A stretch of DNA of 64,000 bases from Lysobacterales bacterium (GTDB lineage: Bacteria; Pseudomonadota; Gammaproteobacteria; Xanthomonadales; Ahniellaceae): assembly GCA_016703225.1 (NCBI GenBank), contig JADJCM010000002.1:620001-684000 (forward strand). Direction: 5' to 3'. Positions 35,431 through 43,663 of the stretch are shown here, piece after piece. The position numbers and the translations under genes are program-made. A model generated the notes under the pieces. That model made no database searches. It saw nothing but the letters and a program-made list of their open reading frames with translations, and was not told the DNA's origin. The stretch's first letter is position 1. The number at the start of each line of letters is the position of its first letter.

Positions 35431-36546
35431 TTACGACTTCAGCGCCTGCGCCGCAGGCACGTAGTCGTAGCCCAGGTCCTTCGCGACCGCTTCGAAGGTG
35501 ATCTTTCCGGCGTGCACATTGAGACCATTGAGCAGATGCGCGTCATCGAGCATCGCCTGCTTGCCCTTGTTCGCGAGCTGCACCGCGAACGGCAGCGTGG
35601 CGTTGGTCAGCGCGAAGGTCGAGGTGCGGGCGACGCCACCCGGCATGTTCGCGACGCAGTAGTGGATCACGCCGTCCACTTCATACGTCGGCGTCTGATG
35701 CGTGGTGGCCTTCGAGGTCTCGAAGCAGCCGCCCTGGTCGATGGCGACGTCGACCAGCACCGAACCGGGCCGCATCAGCGACAGATGCTTGCGCGACACC
35801 AGCTTCGGTGCCGCGGCGCCAGGGATCAGCACGGCGCCGATCACCAGATCGGTCATCGGCAGCAGGTCTTCGATCGCGTCGATGGTCGAATACAGCGTGG
35901 TGATCTTGTCGCCATACAACTCGTCGAGATACTTCAGGCGATCGAGCGAACGGTCGAGGATGGTCACGCGCGCGTTCAGGCCCATGGCCATGCGCGCGGC
36001 ATTGATGCCGACCACGCCGCCGCCGATCACCAGCACTTCCGCCGGCTTCACGCCGGGCACGCCGCCGAGCAGCACGCCGGAACCACCCTGCGCCTTCTCG
36101 AGGGCATGCGCACCGGCCTGGATCGACATGCGACCCGCGACTTCCGACATCGGCGCGAGCAGCGGCAGGCCGCCCTTGCGATCGGTCACCGTCTCGTACG
36201 CGATCGCGGTGCAGCCCGACTTCACCAGGGCCGCGGTCTGGTCCGGATCGGGCGCCAGGTGCAGGTAGGTGTAGAGCAACTGGCCCGGGCGCAGCATCTG
36301 GCATTCAACCGGCTGCGGCTCCTTGACCTTGATGATCATGTCGGCGCGGGCAAAGATCTCGGCCGCGGTATCGACGATCTTCGCGCCGGCCTTCTCGTAC
36401 ATCTCGTTGGTCAGGCCGATCGATTTGCCGCCGTCACGCTGCACCATCACCTGGTGGCCGTGGTGCGTCAACTCGCGTGCGCCTGCCGGCGTGAGGCCGA
36501 TGCGGTACTCGTGATTCTTGATTTCCTTGGGTACGCCGATCAACAT
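35431..36546 (-). CDS. ald: Alanine dehydrogenase
   Basis: Ald, 371 aa. It interconverts L-alanine and pyruvate plus ammonia with NAD. Signature MLIGVPKEIKNHEYRIGLTPAG is at the N-terminus, followed by the catalytic K/H region and the Rossmann motif VIGGGVVGINAARMA. It ends at the REP-like repeats. It lies between the ureohydrolase and an omega-amino-acid:pyruvate aminotransferase, which forms alanine, so it may regenerate pyruvate. Confidence 0.93.
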   Translation of the reverse strand: MLIGVPKEIKNHEYRIGLTPAGARELTHHGHQVMVQRDGGKSIGLTNEMYEKAGAKIVDTAAEIFARADMIIKVKEPQPVECQMLRPGQLLYTYLHLAPDPDQTAALVKSGCTAIAYETVTDRKGGLPLLAPMSEVAGRMSIQAGAHALEKAQGGSGVLLGGVPGVKPAEVLVIGGGVVGINAARMAMGLNARVTILDRSLDRLKYLDELYGDKITTLYSTIDAIEDLLPMTDLVIGAVLIPGAAAPKLVSRKHLSLMRPGSVLVDVAIDQGGCFETSKATTHQTPTYEVDGVIHYCVANMPGGVARTSTFALTNATLPFAVQLANKGKQAMLDDAHLLNGLNVHAGKITFEAVAKDLGYDYVPAAQALKS

Positions 36547-36594
36547 GATTTGCCCTCCCGGGGCGGTAATCGAAATCGTGGGGCTGGCTGCGCC

Positions 36595-37959
36595 TTACGC
36601 AGTGGCGCGAATCGTATCCGCCAGCGTCGAGAAAATCCTGTCGATGTGCGACTTGTCGAGAATCAGCGGCGGGCTGAGCGCGATCACATCCGCCGTGGTA
36701 CGGATCAGCAGGTCCTTGTCGTGGAAGCAGGTCTTGAACACGTCGAAGGCGCGCGCACCGACCACGCCATCGCGCGGCGCCAGTTCGATGGCACCGATCA
36801 GGCCGAAGTTGCGGATGTCGATCACGTTCGGCAGCCCCTTCAGCGAGTGGATGGCGTCCTGCCAGTACGACTCGAGTTCGATCGCTCGCTCGAACAGGTT
36901 TTCCTCGGCATAGATGTCGAGCGTCGCCAATGCCGCGGCGCAGGCGAGCGGATGGCCCGAGTAGGTGTAGCCATGGAACAGTTCGATCGCGCCTTCCGGC
37001 CCGGTCATGAAGGTGTCGTGGATCTTGCCCGACGCAATCACCGCGCCCATTGGCACCGAGCCGTTGGACAGGCCCTTGGCGCAGGTGATCAGGTCCGGCG
37101 TGACGCCGAAGCGCTGTGCCGCAAAGGCCTTGCCGACGCGGCCGAAGCCGGTGATCACCTCGTCGAAAATCAACAAGATCCCGTGCTTGTCGCAGATCTC
37201 GCGCAGGCGCTTCAGGTAACCGTCGGGCGGAATGACCACGCCAGCCGAACCGGCGATCGGTTCGACGATCACTGCGGCGATGGTGCTCGCGTCGTGCAGC
37301 GCGACCATGCGCTCGAGATCTTCGGCGAGTTCGATGCCGTGCGCGGGCAAACCTCTGCTGAAGGCGTTGCGCGCGATGTCGAGGGTGTGGCGCATGTGGT
37401 CGACGCCGGGCAGCAGCGGACCGAAGAACTTGCGGTTGTTGGGCAGACCGCCGACCGAGATGCCGCCGAAGCCGACGCCGTGATAACCCTTCTCGCGGCC
37501 GATGATGCGCGTGCGTTGTCCCTCGCCGCGCACGCGGTGATAGGCGAGTGCGATCTTCAGCGCGGTGTCGACCGATTCCGAACCGGAGTTGGTGAAGAAG
37601 ACATGGTCGAGCCCCGCGGGTGCGATCGCGGCCAGTCGCTCGGCGACCTTGAATGGCAGCGGATGGCCCATCTGGAAGGTCGGCGCGAAATCCATGGTCG
37701 CGATCTGCTGCTGCACGGCGGCGACGATGCGGTCGCGTCCGTGGCCGGCGTTGCAGCACCACAGGCCGCCGGTGCCGTCGAGAATCTCGCGGCCATCGAC
37801 CGATTTGTAGAACATGCCCTTGGCGGACGCGAGCAGGCGCGGCTTCGACTTGAACTGGCGATTGGCAGTGAACGGCAGCCAGAACGCGCCCATCTGCTCG
37901 GGCGACGAGGTCGCCTCGTTCGCATAGTGGCTATGGAATTGGTCGAGATCGCTGCTCAT
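36595..37959 (-). CDS. Class III aminotransferase (omega-amino acid/beta-alanine:pyruvate type)
   Basis: A 454-aa PLP enzyme from ATG 37959 (GGAG site upstream). The segment GTGGLWCCNAGHGR, the GSESVDTALKIALAYHR region, IFDEVITGFGRVGK and the PLP-lysine CAKGLSNGSVPMGAV closely follow omega-amino acid:pyruvate aminotransferases of pseudomonads. Likely donors are beta-alanine, GABA or putrescine. It is divergent from a PuuR-like regulator. Confidence 0.88.
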   Translation of the reverse strand: MSSDLDQFHSHYANEATSSPEQMGAFWLPFTANRQFKSKPRLLASAKGMFYKSVDGREILDGTGGLWCCNAGHGRDRIVAAVQQQIATMDFAPTFQMGHPLPFKVAERLAAIAPAGLDHVFFTNSGSESVDTALKIALAYHRVRGEGQRTRIIGREKGYHGVGFGGISVGGLPNNRKFFGPLLPGVDHMRHTLDIARNAFSRGLPAHGIELAEDLERMVALHDASTIAAVIVEPIAGSAGVVIPPDGYLKRLREICDKHGILLIFDEVITGFGRVGKAFAAQRFGVTPDLITCAKGLSNGSVPMGAVIASGKIHDTFMTGPEGAIELFHGYTYSGHPLACAAALATLDIYAEENLFERAIELESYWQDAIHSLKGLPNVIDIRNFGLIGAIELAPRDGVVGARAFDVFKTCFHDKDLLIRTTADVIALSPPLILDKSHIDRIFSTLADTIRATA

Positions 37960-37994
37960 GTCCGGGCTCCGTGAAATGCCGACCACGCTAGCAG

Positions 37995-38012
37995 TGTCAA
38001 ATAAACTTTACA
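37995..38012. promoter_or_regulatory. Candidate operator between aminotransferase and PuuR-like regulator
   Basis: TGTCAAATAAACTTTACA is an imperfect A/T-rich dyad (6 of 8 positions) in an otherwise G/C-rich divergent spacer. It is a likely binding site for the adjacent XRE-cupin regulator and also resembles promoter elements. Confidence 0.45.
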
Positions 38013-38081
38013 ACGCCGCGCCGATGTTGGACGCTCGCGGCCTGCGGTGTTCAAGATTCCGCATCATCGGAGCGTTCGGGC

Positions 38082-38630
38082 GTGGATATCGGTCTCAGAC
38101 TGCAGGCGGTGCGCAAGGCCAAGGGCTTGAGTCAGCGCGAGCTCGCGAAACGCGTCGGCGTCACCAACAGCACGATCTCGCTGATCGAACAGAACAAGGT
38201 CAGTCCCTCGGTCAGTTCGCTGAAGAAAGTGCTCGACGGCATCCCGATGTCGCTGGCCGATTTCTTCACCGCCGACTTCGATGCCGGCGGCGCCGACAGC
38301 CCGTTCTACCAACCGGGTGAAATGCCGGACCTCGGCACGCTCGGCATCCACTACTACCTGGTCGGACAACGCCGCGCGAACCGGCAGATGACCATCCTGC
38401 GCGAAGTCATGCCCCCCGGAGCCGACACCGGCGCCGAGATGATCACCCACGAAGGCGAAGAAGGCGGCGTCGTACTCGCCGGCCAGGTCGAAATCACCGT
38501 CGGCGAATCCATCCGCACCCTCGGCCCCGGCGAAGCCTACTACTTCGAATGCCAACGCCCCCACCGCTTCCGCAACGTCGGCCAGGTCGACGTCATCATC
38601 GTCAGCGCCAGCACACCGCCGACGGTTTAG
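38082..38630 (+). CDS. XRE-cupin transcriptional regulator (PuuR-like)
   Basis: A 182-aa regulator with an N-terminal HTH (VRKAKGLSQRELAKRVGVTNSTISLIEQNK region) and a C-terminal cupin (VMPPGADTGAEMITHEGEEGGVVLAGQ, later GEAYYFECQRPHRF). This form is typical of repressors of polyamine or amino-acid use such as PuuR. Start GTG 38082. The last 130 bp are copied at 41167-41293. Confidence 0.85.
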   Translation: MDIGLRLQAVRKAKGLSQRELAKRVGVTNSTISLIEQNKVSPSVSSLKKVLDGIPMSLADFFTADFDAGGADSPFYQPGEMPDLGTLGIHYYLVGQRRANRQMTILREVMPPGADTGAEMITHEGEEGGVVLAGQVEITVGESIRTLGPGEAYYFECQRPHRFRNVGQVDVIIVSASTPPTV

Positions 38631-38641
38631 CTTTTCCTACG

Positions 38642-38656
38642 CCCCGCGCAGCGGGG
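38642..38656. terminator. Hairpin after the PuuR-like gene
   Basis: CCCCGC-GCA-GCGGGG lies 12 bp after the stop codon and is flanked by A- and T-rich runs. It may terminate transcription in one direction. No gene is seen between 38631 and 38780. Confidence 0.35.
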
Positions 38657-38780
38657 AAAAGGTCACCCGAAGGTCAGGTGTTGGGCGCCTACACGTAGTC
38701 ATCATCGAGCCTGCCGCCAGAACCACAGACTGGAACGAGCGCCGATAGCACAGCCACCTCAACCTTTAGCCACATATCAA

Positions 38781-40112
38781 CTAGCGGACGGCGTACGGAA
38801 ACGCGATTCCACCATTGAAGTCTGGCAAAGCACTGCGTGACAAGAACTCATTGTTGACGAGCTGTGTTTGGATTGCCAACGGACTAACTTGGAAGTGGTG
38901 CGCCGCATCATCCATCGCATCATCCGAAAAGTCGGAGCCCAAATGTTGGATCAAGCTTTCGATCGGACATAGAAACTCGGCGGCAAAAGCACGCTGGGCT
39001 TTCTGTCGAGAAGTCTTGGCGTCGGTCAACGGCAGCCAGCGATCATCCGCAGCAGCGAACATTTGATCACAGAGAAACCGGGCGAGCTCAAAGCGGACTG
39101 ATTCATTTCCGCGCTTTCTCAAGTGCAGTGTAAGCTGCCTTGGTGCTTTGCGAACCGCGAGCCCAAAGGGCGGGCGAGAGTGCGCACTGGCCTCCACCAA
39201 GTCAGTTTTCTTGACGCCGAGTGCGTCATGCAAGGCGGTGTCGGAAATTGGACCCCCATTCAGTCCAAGCTTCCTACGCAGATGACTCGCAAGTTCCTTG
39301 CCTCGCACCCAAGCCGGTGCGCGTTGACTGCAGAAGGCTTGTGCCACTTCGTCCACGACGATGCTTGGGTTTGCATTCAGGCCAACTCCGTTTGCGGTGC
39401 GAACCGCGGACTCTAGAAGAGTTCCAACATCTTGAGAGACGCACAGAGTGGCCACCTCTTGGGCCGCATTCAATCCAGCTTGCGGAACCAGCCTTTCCAA
39501 CTGATCCAACACTGAAGCTGGTCCTTCCCCGGCGTCGAAACCGGCGATGGCTTCCAAGCGCCGGTAGACAGTCAGTTCCTGATTGGCACGTTCTTCACTC
39601 AGTTCGGCCAGCAAGTCATGCAGTGGAGAATGCGAGATGCCAACCGCTTCCAAGCGCGCTATGACGCCGCCAAAGAAGTCATCGAGTACGCGCTCAAATT
39701 CGTCCGCTATCAAGACTTCGTGCGCGCTAGACAGATACTTAATCGGTCCGGGCTTCCCTTCTGGGGACGCTGCAGCCCAAACGTGGATAGCTTCTCCGTC
39801 AGAAGCGAGCAGGACTTGGGGCCAAATGTATCCATAGCCAGCCGCAGCGATCTCATGCGCCATCCTCCACGAGACGTCTGGGGTACCGTTGGGCAGTGGC
39901 TCCCACCTCAAACGCCACCAGTTCGACGCAAACCACAGTGCTAATGGGTACGCCGACAGTCGCACATCGTCGCTCACGGTCTTGGACCATTCATCGACGT
40001 TTTGGGTCAATACCTTGGGGCCGATTGCCAACTTGAGCTTTGCCCCCGTTTCTCTGACCTCTGCAGACTCATGGATGGACGACAACCATTGCCACGTAAT
40101 GGCGAAGTTCAT
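38781..40112 (-). CDS. ImmA/IrrE-like protein lacking the HExxH metal motif
   Basis: A 443-aa protein. The first ~270 residues are unrecognised. The C-terminal ~150 resemble the ImmA/IrrE peptidase fold: a helix at VRFELARFLCDQMFA where active members have HExxH, then QRAFAAEFLCPIESL and a terminal HFQVSPLAIQTQL segment. The histidines are replaced, so proteolysis is unlikely; a sensor or regulatory role is possible. ATG 40112 overlaps the upstream gene's stop (ATGA), so the two are one operon. Codon choice is more A/T-rich than in the core genes, which suggests transfer. Confidence 0.7.
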   Translation of the reverse strand: MNFAITWQWLSSIHESAEVRETGAKLKLAIGPKVLTQNVDEWSKTVSDDVRLSAYPLALWFASNWWRLRWEPLPNGTPDVSWRMAHEIAAAGYGYIWPQVLLASDGEAIHVWAAASPEGKPGPIKYLSSAHEVLIADEFERVLDDFFGGVIARLEAVGISHSPLHDLLAELSEERANQELTVYRRLEAIAGFDAGEGPASVLDQLERLVPQAGLNAAQEVATLCVSQDVGTLLESAVRTANGVGLNANPSIVVDEVAQAFCSQRAPAWVRGKELASHLRRKLGLNGGPISDTALHDALGVKKTDLVEASAHSRPPFGLAVRKAPRQLTLHLRKRGNESVRFELARFLCDQMFAAADDRWLPLTDAKTSRQKAQRAFAAEFLCPIESLIQHLGSDFSDDAMDDAAHHFQVSPLAIQTQLVNNEFLSRSALPDFNGGIAFPYAVR

Positions 40113-40540
40113 TGCGCAGCCCACCTGGACTTGACGACTTCGATCAGTGGATCGATAGGCAACATGGGATAACCGTGGTACGACCCGATTTCCGGATTCT
40201 CGAGCATGCCCTCAATTGGAATGCCATTCTTGGCCATCGCCCACACGTTCTGCGGCCAACCGTTTCGTTCCTGGACGCTGACCAACCCGCGCTCAAGAGC
40301 GCACTTCAGTAGCCGCAATGCTTCACTGCGGTGAAAGACGCCGGCATCATCGCACAGCGACTTTCCTTGGCGTGGCAGCGCAGGTGGACTCAGGCCAAAG
40401 TCGCCTGGGTTCTTCTTGTGTTCCGGATTGCCGCCGTATGATGCCGTCGCACTAAGGACGCGAAGTCGTTCAATCGATGTCGGATCGATCGGCGAAGGCC
40501 TCAGTTTTCGCTTTGGGTTTACGGTACGGCGCGGCTTCAT
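40109..40540 (-). CDS. Unrecognised small protein paired with the ImmA/IrrE-like gene
   Basis: A 143-aa basic protein from ATG 40540 with a GGAG site. The N-terminus is Lys/Arg-rich (MKPRRTVNPKRKLRPSP). The middle has a PGDFGLSPPALPRQGKSLCD motif, then a helical DAGVFHRSEALRLLKCALERG and a terminal YHGYPMLPIDP. I know no function for it. Because its stop overlaps the next gene's start, and both look foreign, they may form a toxin-antitoxin or defence pair. Confidence 0.65.
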   Translation of the reverse strand: MKPRRTVNPKRKLRPSPIDPTSIERLRVLSATASYGGNPEHKKNPGDFGLSPPALPRQGKSLCDDAGVFHRSEALRLLKCALERGLVSVQERNGWPQNVWAMAKNGIPIEGMLENPEIGSYHGYPMLPIDPLIEVVKSRWAAQ

Positions 40541-40699
40541 GTCGTTGCTCCTTCTGCGCCATCTTAACCTGAGGGGGGGGGCAAAGCGGCCAAGGCCGGT
40601 CAACAACTCCACATGTGGATTTGCTTCCAGACTCATCGGCTCAGGAAGCCACGACTTCGGGTTGGGGCGCTGGCGTTCTCATTGGGCATACGCTCAACC

Positions 40700-41134
40700 C
40701 TACCGCAGCGCGTCGAATTTCTGCTGCAGCGTGGGGGTCCAGTCGCCGGGTTGCCAGGAGACGGCGGGGTTCTGGCAGAAGGCGAGGGCGCCGGTACCGA
40801 GCCATTGTTCGTAGCCGGAGGTTTTGATGGTGGCGAAGAGTGTCCATTGTGCGTTGCCGTCGGTTTGCAGTGGCAGGAACTCGCCGCAGATCAGGGGCTG
40901 GTTGGGGCCGTCGGGCGTGGCCAGGGTGCCGGCGCGCACGGCGCGGAATTGCGACGGCTCGGGTGGGCGATGAGCGTGGAAGTCGGTGGCGGCGGTGGTG
41001 AGCAGGGCATCGACTGCTGCACCGATCGTCGCATCCATCGTCGCAGCGGGCGGCGCGTCGGTGGCATCGCACTCCGGATTTGCGTTGCATGCGCCAAGCA
41101 ACAGAAGGGTGGCGAGTGTGATCGGCAGGCGCAT
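40700..41134 (-). CDS. Putative lipoprotein
   Basis: A 144-aa protein with a short signal peptide and lipobox LLGAC at residues 12-16. The mature part has four further cysteines (ECDATD, LICGEF, LAFCQN) and no domain I recognise. It lies between the foreign gene pair and the duplicated regulator 3' end. Confidence 0.65.
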   Translation of the reverse strand: MRLPITLATLLLLGACNANPECDATDAPPAATMDATIGAAVDALLTTAATDFHAHRPPEPSQFRAVRAGTLATPDGPNQPLICGEFLPLQTDGNAQWTLFATIKTSGYEQWLGTGALAFCQNPAVSWQPGDWTPTLQQKFDALR

Positions 41135-41166
41135 GGGTGTTCCTCGGGGAGGTCAGTTCAAGGTGG

Positions 41167-41293
41167 GGACGCCATCCGTGCCTTCGAGCCCGGCGCAGCC
41201 TACTACTTCGAATGCCTTCGCCCCCATCGCTTCCGCAACGTCGGCCAAGTCGACGTCATCATCGTCAGCGCCAGCACACCGCCGACGTTTTGA
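41167..41293 (+). pseudogene. Duplicated 3' end of the PuuR-like regulator gene
   Basis: This fragment encodes GDAIRAFEPGAAYYFECLRP and onwards to the stop, matching the last ~42 residues of the regulator at 38082-38630 at roughly 85% of bases. It has no start or HTH. With the parent copy it brackets the gene pair at 38781-40540 and the lipoprotein. Confidence 0.9.
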
Positions 41294-41298
41294 ATCGG

Positions 41299-41350
41299 CT
41301 CCCTCCCTTGCGCGCGCAGCGCGGAGGGGAGGGTTTGGGTGGGGTGCTCT
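41299..41350. repeat. Dispersed palindromic repeat
   Basis: A REP-like hairpin, CTCCCTCCCTTGCGCGCAGC and its complementary arm, lies 6 bp after the regulator fragment. It is nearly the same as the unit at 35382-35430. No gene lies between 41294 and 41388. Confidence 0.7.
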
Positions 41351-41388
41351 TCAGTTCGCGGAATGGCAAACGTCGCAACCCATTTCCT

Positions 41389-41979
41389 TCAATCGCGTCG
41401 ATCTCGCTCGCGCACTTGGCCAAGGCGCCGTCGAATCACCTGGATCAGTTCGAGATCCGCACGGGCGCTGAGCAGGCCAACGGGCGAGTAGCCCGTTCTC
41501 GCCGAACGCAGCAACGTGATCGCGAGCAATGCCGCTGTGATCACGAAGTTCTGCCAGCCGATCAGCGGCCACTGGCCGGACCAGCAGAATTCGGGTTGCA
41601 GGCGGATGGGTGCGAAGTAGTAGATCGGCCACAGATCGAGCGGCGTGCTGCCGCGCGAGCCGAGAATGTCGCAGAGCAGATGCAGGTGAACGGCGAGGAA
41701 TGCAAGACCGAAAACGGCGCGTCGGTTGCGGCCGAAGCCCGCGACGAGCGCGGCGATCATGATCGCCGCGGGCAGGCCGTGTCCGAGCAGTCGATGGTAG
41801 TGCTGGTAGTAGTCGGTTGGCGGCAACCCCAGCATGCGCGTCGAAAAATCGACCACGATGCCGACGCCGTCCAGATCCGGCAGCACGCCAGCGATCGCGA
41901 TCAGCCCCTTGTCGCGCATCGACGGCACGATGCGCTCGAACCCGACCCAGCCGACGAGGAAGTGCGTGATCGGGTTCAT
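41389..41979 (-). CDS. YdjM-type membrane-bound metal-dependent hydrolase
   Basis: A 196-aa inner-membrane protein of the YdjM/DUF457 family. Conserved acidic and His motifs are visible: MNPITHFLVGW, GVLPDLDG, HRLLGHGLP and HLLCDILGSRG. Several hydrophobic segments span residues 20-170. The substrate is unknown. Its start overlaps the upstream lipoprotein gene by 4 bp. Confidence 0.8.
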   Translation of the reverse strand: MNPITHFLVGWVGFERIVPSMRDKGLIAIAGVLPDLDGVGIVVDFSTRMLGLPPTDYYQHYHRLLGHGLPAAIMIAALVAGFGRNRRAVFGLAFLAVHLHLLCDILGSRGSTPLDLWPIYYFAPIRLQPEFCWSGQWPLIGWQNFVITAALLAITLLRSARTGYSPVGLLSARADLELIQVIRRRLGQVRERDRRD

Positions 41980-42848
41980 CGCGCGCGACCAGTCATTTCA
42001 TGGGATCTCGCCAAGTCGACAAGGTGTGCGTGCCAACGCGGTTCGATCGTGTCGTAGGCGCCGACGAGCTGCGCGAATGCGGCTGGCTCGCCGCGGCGTT
42101 GGAGCAGTGCCGGAACGGATTCGCGATGGATGCCATTGTCGCCATGGAACAGGTAGTGGACGAGGCTCCAGTAGGCCACATAGTAGTGGTTGACGTGTTG
42201 TGCGATCGGCGGTCCGGTGTCTTCGACCAGTGACTTCAGTGAGAACAGCGGCGTGCCCTGAAAGGTTGGCGGTGAGTCGGCGCCGGCATCGATCTCGGTC
42301 AGCCACCAGATGGGATAGGTCGTCGGATCTGGACGACCGAGATCGAGCTTGCCTTCCGACAAGGTGCTGGTGCCGAAGTAGCTCGCGATACCTTCGCTCA
42401 GCCAGCGCCGAGGCTTGTGGCCAGCCGCTTCGGCAATCAGTTGGTGCGTCGCCTCATGCAGCATCCAGTGGTACGGGTTCTCGCTGTTCCCCGGGTACGC
42501 GAACGAGTACGGATGCCTGTAGTACGCCTCGGCCCAGGGTGAGGCGCGGTTGTTGCGCTTGAACTCGAGCTGGTCCCTGTACAGGACCAGGTGAAGTGCG
42601 GCCTTCTCGTTGGCGATCGGGAGTGCTTCGCCATAGGCGCGATAGAGTGATTCGACTGCCATCGCCACGGACGTGGTTTCCCCGATCGCCGCGGACGAAT
42701 GGATGACGTAGTGGTTCGTTCGGATGGACGCAGCGGGAATGTAAGGCGGTTTGGGGGCCGCAACCGGCTTGCGCTCGGGTTGTCGTGGCTCCGAGCAGCC
42801 GGCGATTACGCAGATCAGCGCGAGCCCGACCGTCGAGAGCCTGAACAT
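41976..42848 (-). CDS. Lipoprotein with gluzincin-like HEATH motif
   Basis: A 290-aa protein from ATG 42848. The signal peptide ends in VIAGC (Cys18). The zinc-binding HEATH is at residues 131-135, and the third ligand Glu is in WLSEGIASYFG (Glu152), so it looks like an active gluzincin-type metallopeptidase of the DUF1570 kind. It would be anchored in a membrane. ATGA overlap with the YdjM-type gene suggests co-expression. Confidence 0.75.
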   Translation of the reverse strand: MFRLSTVGLALICVIAGCSEPRQPERKPVAAPKPPYIPAASIRTNHYVIHSSAAIGETTSVAMAVESLYRAYGEALPIANEKAALHLVLYRDQLEFKRNNRASPWAEAYYRHPYSFAYPGNSENPYHWMLHEATHQLIAEAAGHKPRRWLSEGIASYFGTSTLSEGKLDLGRPDPTTYPIWWLTEIDAGADSPPTFQGTPLFSLKSLVEDTGPPIAQHVNHYYVAYWSLVHYLFHGDNGIHRESVPALLQRRGEPAAFAQLVGAYDTIEPRWHAHLVDLARSHEMTGRAR

Positions 42849-42858
42849 GTGCGGCCTA

Positions 42859-43083
42859 TCAGCCACGTCCGCTGCGCCGGATGAATCGGCGACCGAGCGC
42901 GGCGACCAGCACCGATGCCGTAAGCAGCATCCAAGATGCCAATGGCGACGCGGGTACGCCAAATGGGTCGCCATCATCCGCCAGCTTTGTGCCCACGGGA
43001 TCCAACAGCGCCACGACCGCGATCAGTGCGCTGCACGATCCGAGCATCGTCAGAGCGAGTCCAAGGATTCTGAAGCCTCGCAT
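42859..43083 (-). CDS. Small membrane protein
   Basis: A 74-aa protein with two hydrophobic segments (about residues 5-27 and 49-65) and a basic C-terminus (RRFIRRSGRG). It precedes the metallopeptidase lipoprotein by 10 bp on the same strand. No family recognised. Confidence 0.55.
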   Translation of the reverse strand: MRGFRILGLALTMLGSCSALIAVVALLDPVGTKLADDGDPFGVPASPLASWMLLTASVLVAALGRRFIRRSGRG

Positions 43084-43131
43084 GCCTATCCTCCTCCAGC
43101 GTCTGCGGTCGGCACCGGGGTCATCGCTTCC

Positions 43132-43485
43132 TCACCAGGTTCCGCCAGCGAGGCGCCACCACGAACCTCCGGCGTACAGTGAGCCGAGGACGAACAGGGT
43201 GCCGAACAGGGTCTTGTTGTGGCGCGCGAGCCAGGCGGGCAGGTAGATGTCGAAGTTGTCGGCGCGCGCGTCGGTGTAGCGCGCCGCGACGTCGGTCAGC
43301 GGACAGCGCCAGCGATTGAGCAGGAGCACCAGCACCTCGGCGAGCACGATGCCGATCAGGATGGCCGCCGTTCCGGGTCGGCCCAGGTGAGCGGTCACCG
43401 GGATCGCCAGGACGCAAGTCGCGAGCACGGCCCAGATCAGCGTGTGCGCCAGCTTGACGAGGTGCAGGGCGGTCGTTGGCTTCAT
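43132..43485 (-). CDS. Small integral membrane protein
   Basis: A 117-aa protein from ATG 43485. Hydrophobic segments lie at about residues 12-32, 38-56 and 92-108, separated by a hydrophilic loop with DVAARYTDARADNFDIYLP. No function recognised. The frame upstream of the ATG is antisense to the aldehyde dehydrogenase gene and is spurious. Confidence 0.65.
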   Translation of the reverse strand: MKPTTALHLVKLAHTLIWAVLATCVLAIPVTAHLGRPGTAAILIGIVLAEVLVLLLNRWRCPLTDVAARYTDARADNFDIYLPAWLARHNKTLFGTLFVLGSLYAGGSWWRLAGGTW

Positions 43486-43663
43486 GCGTGGTCCGCGGGT
43501 GAGCGTGCTTAGGCTAGCGCGAGCGGTGACCGTGGAGCGCGTGCAATCGATGTTGAACGGTGGCGCCACGGCCGCGATCGCGGGCAGCGGCCGTGCTAGC
43601 GTTTCGGTTCTTCCCGGCGGCGCCTTTCGAATCGAGCGCCGTCTCCACGACGAGGATCGAGTG

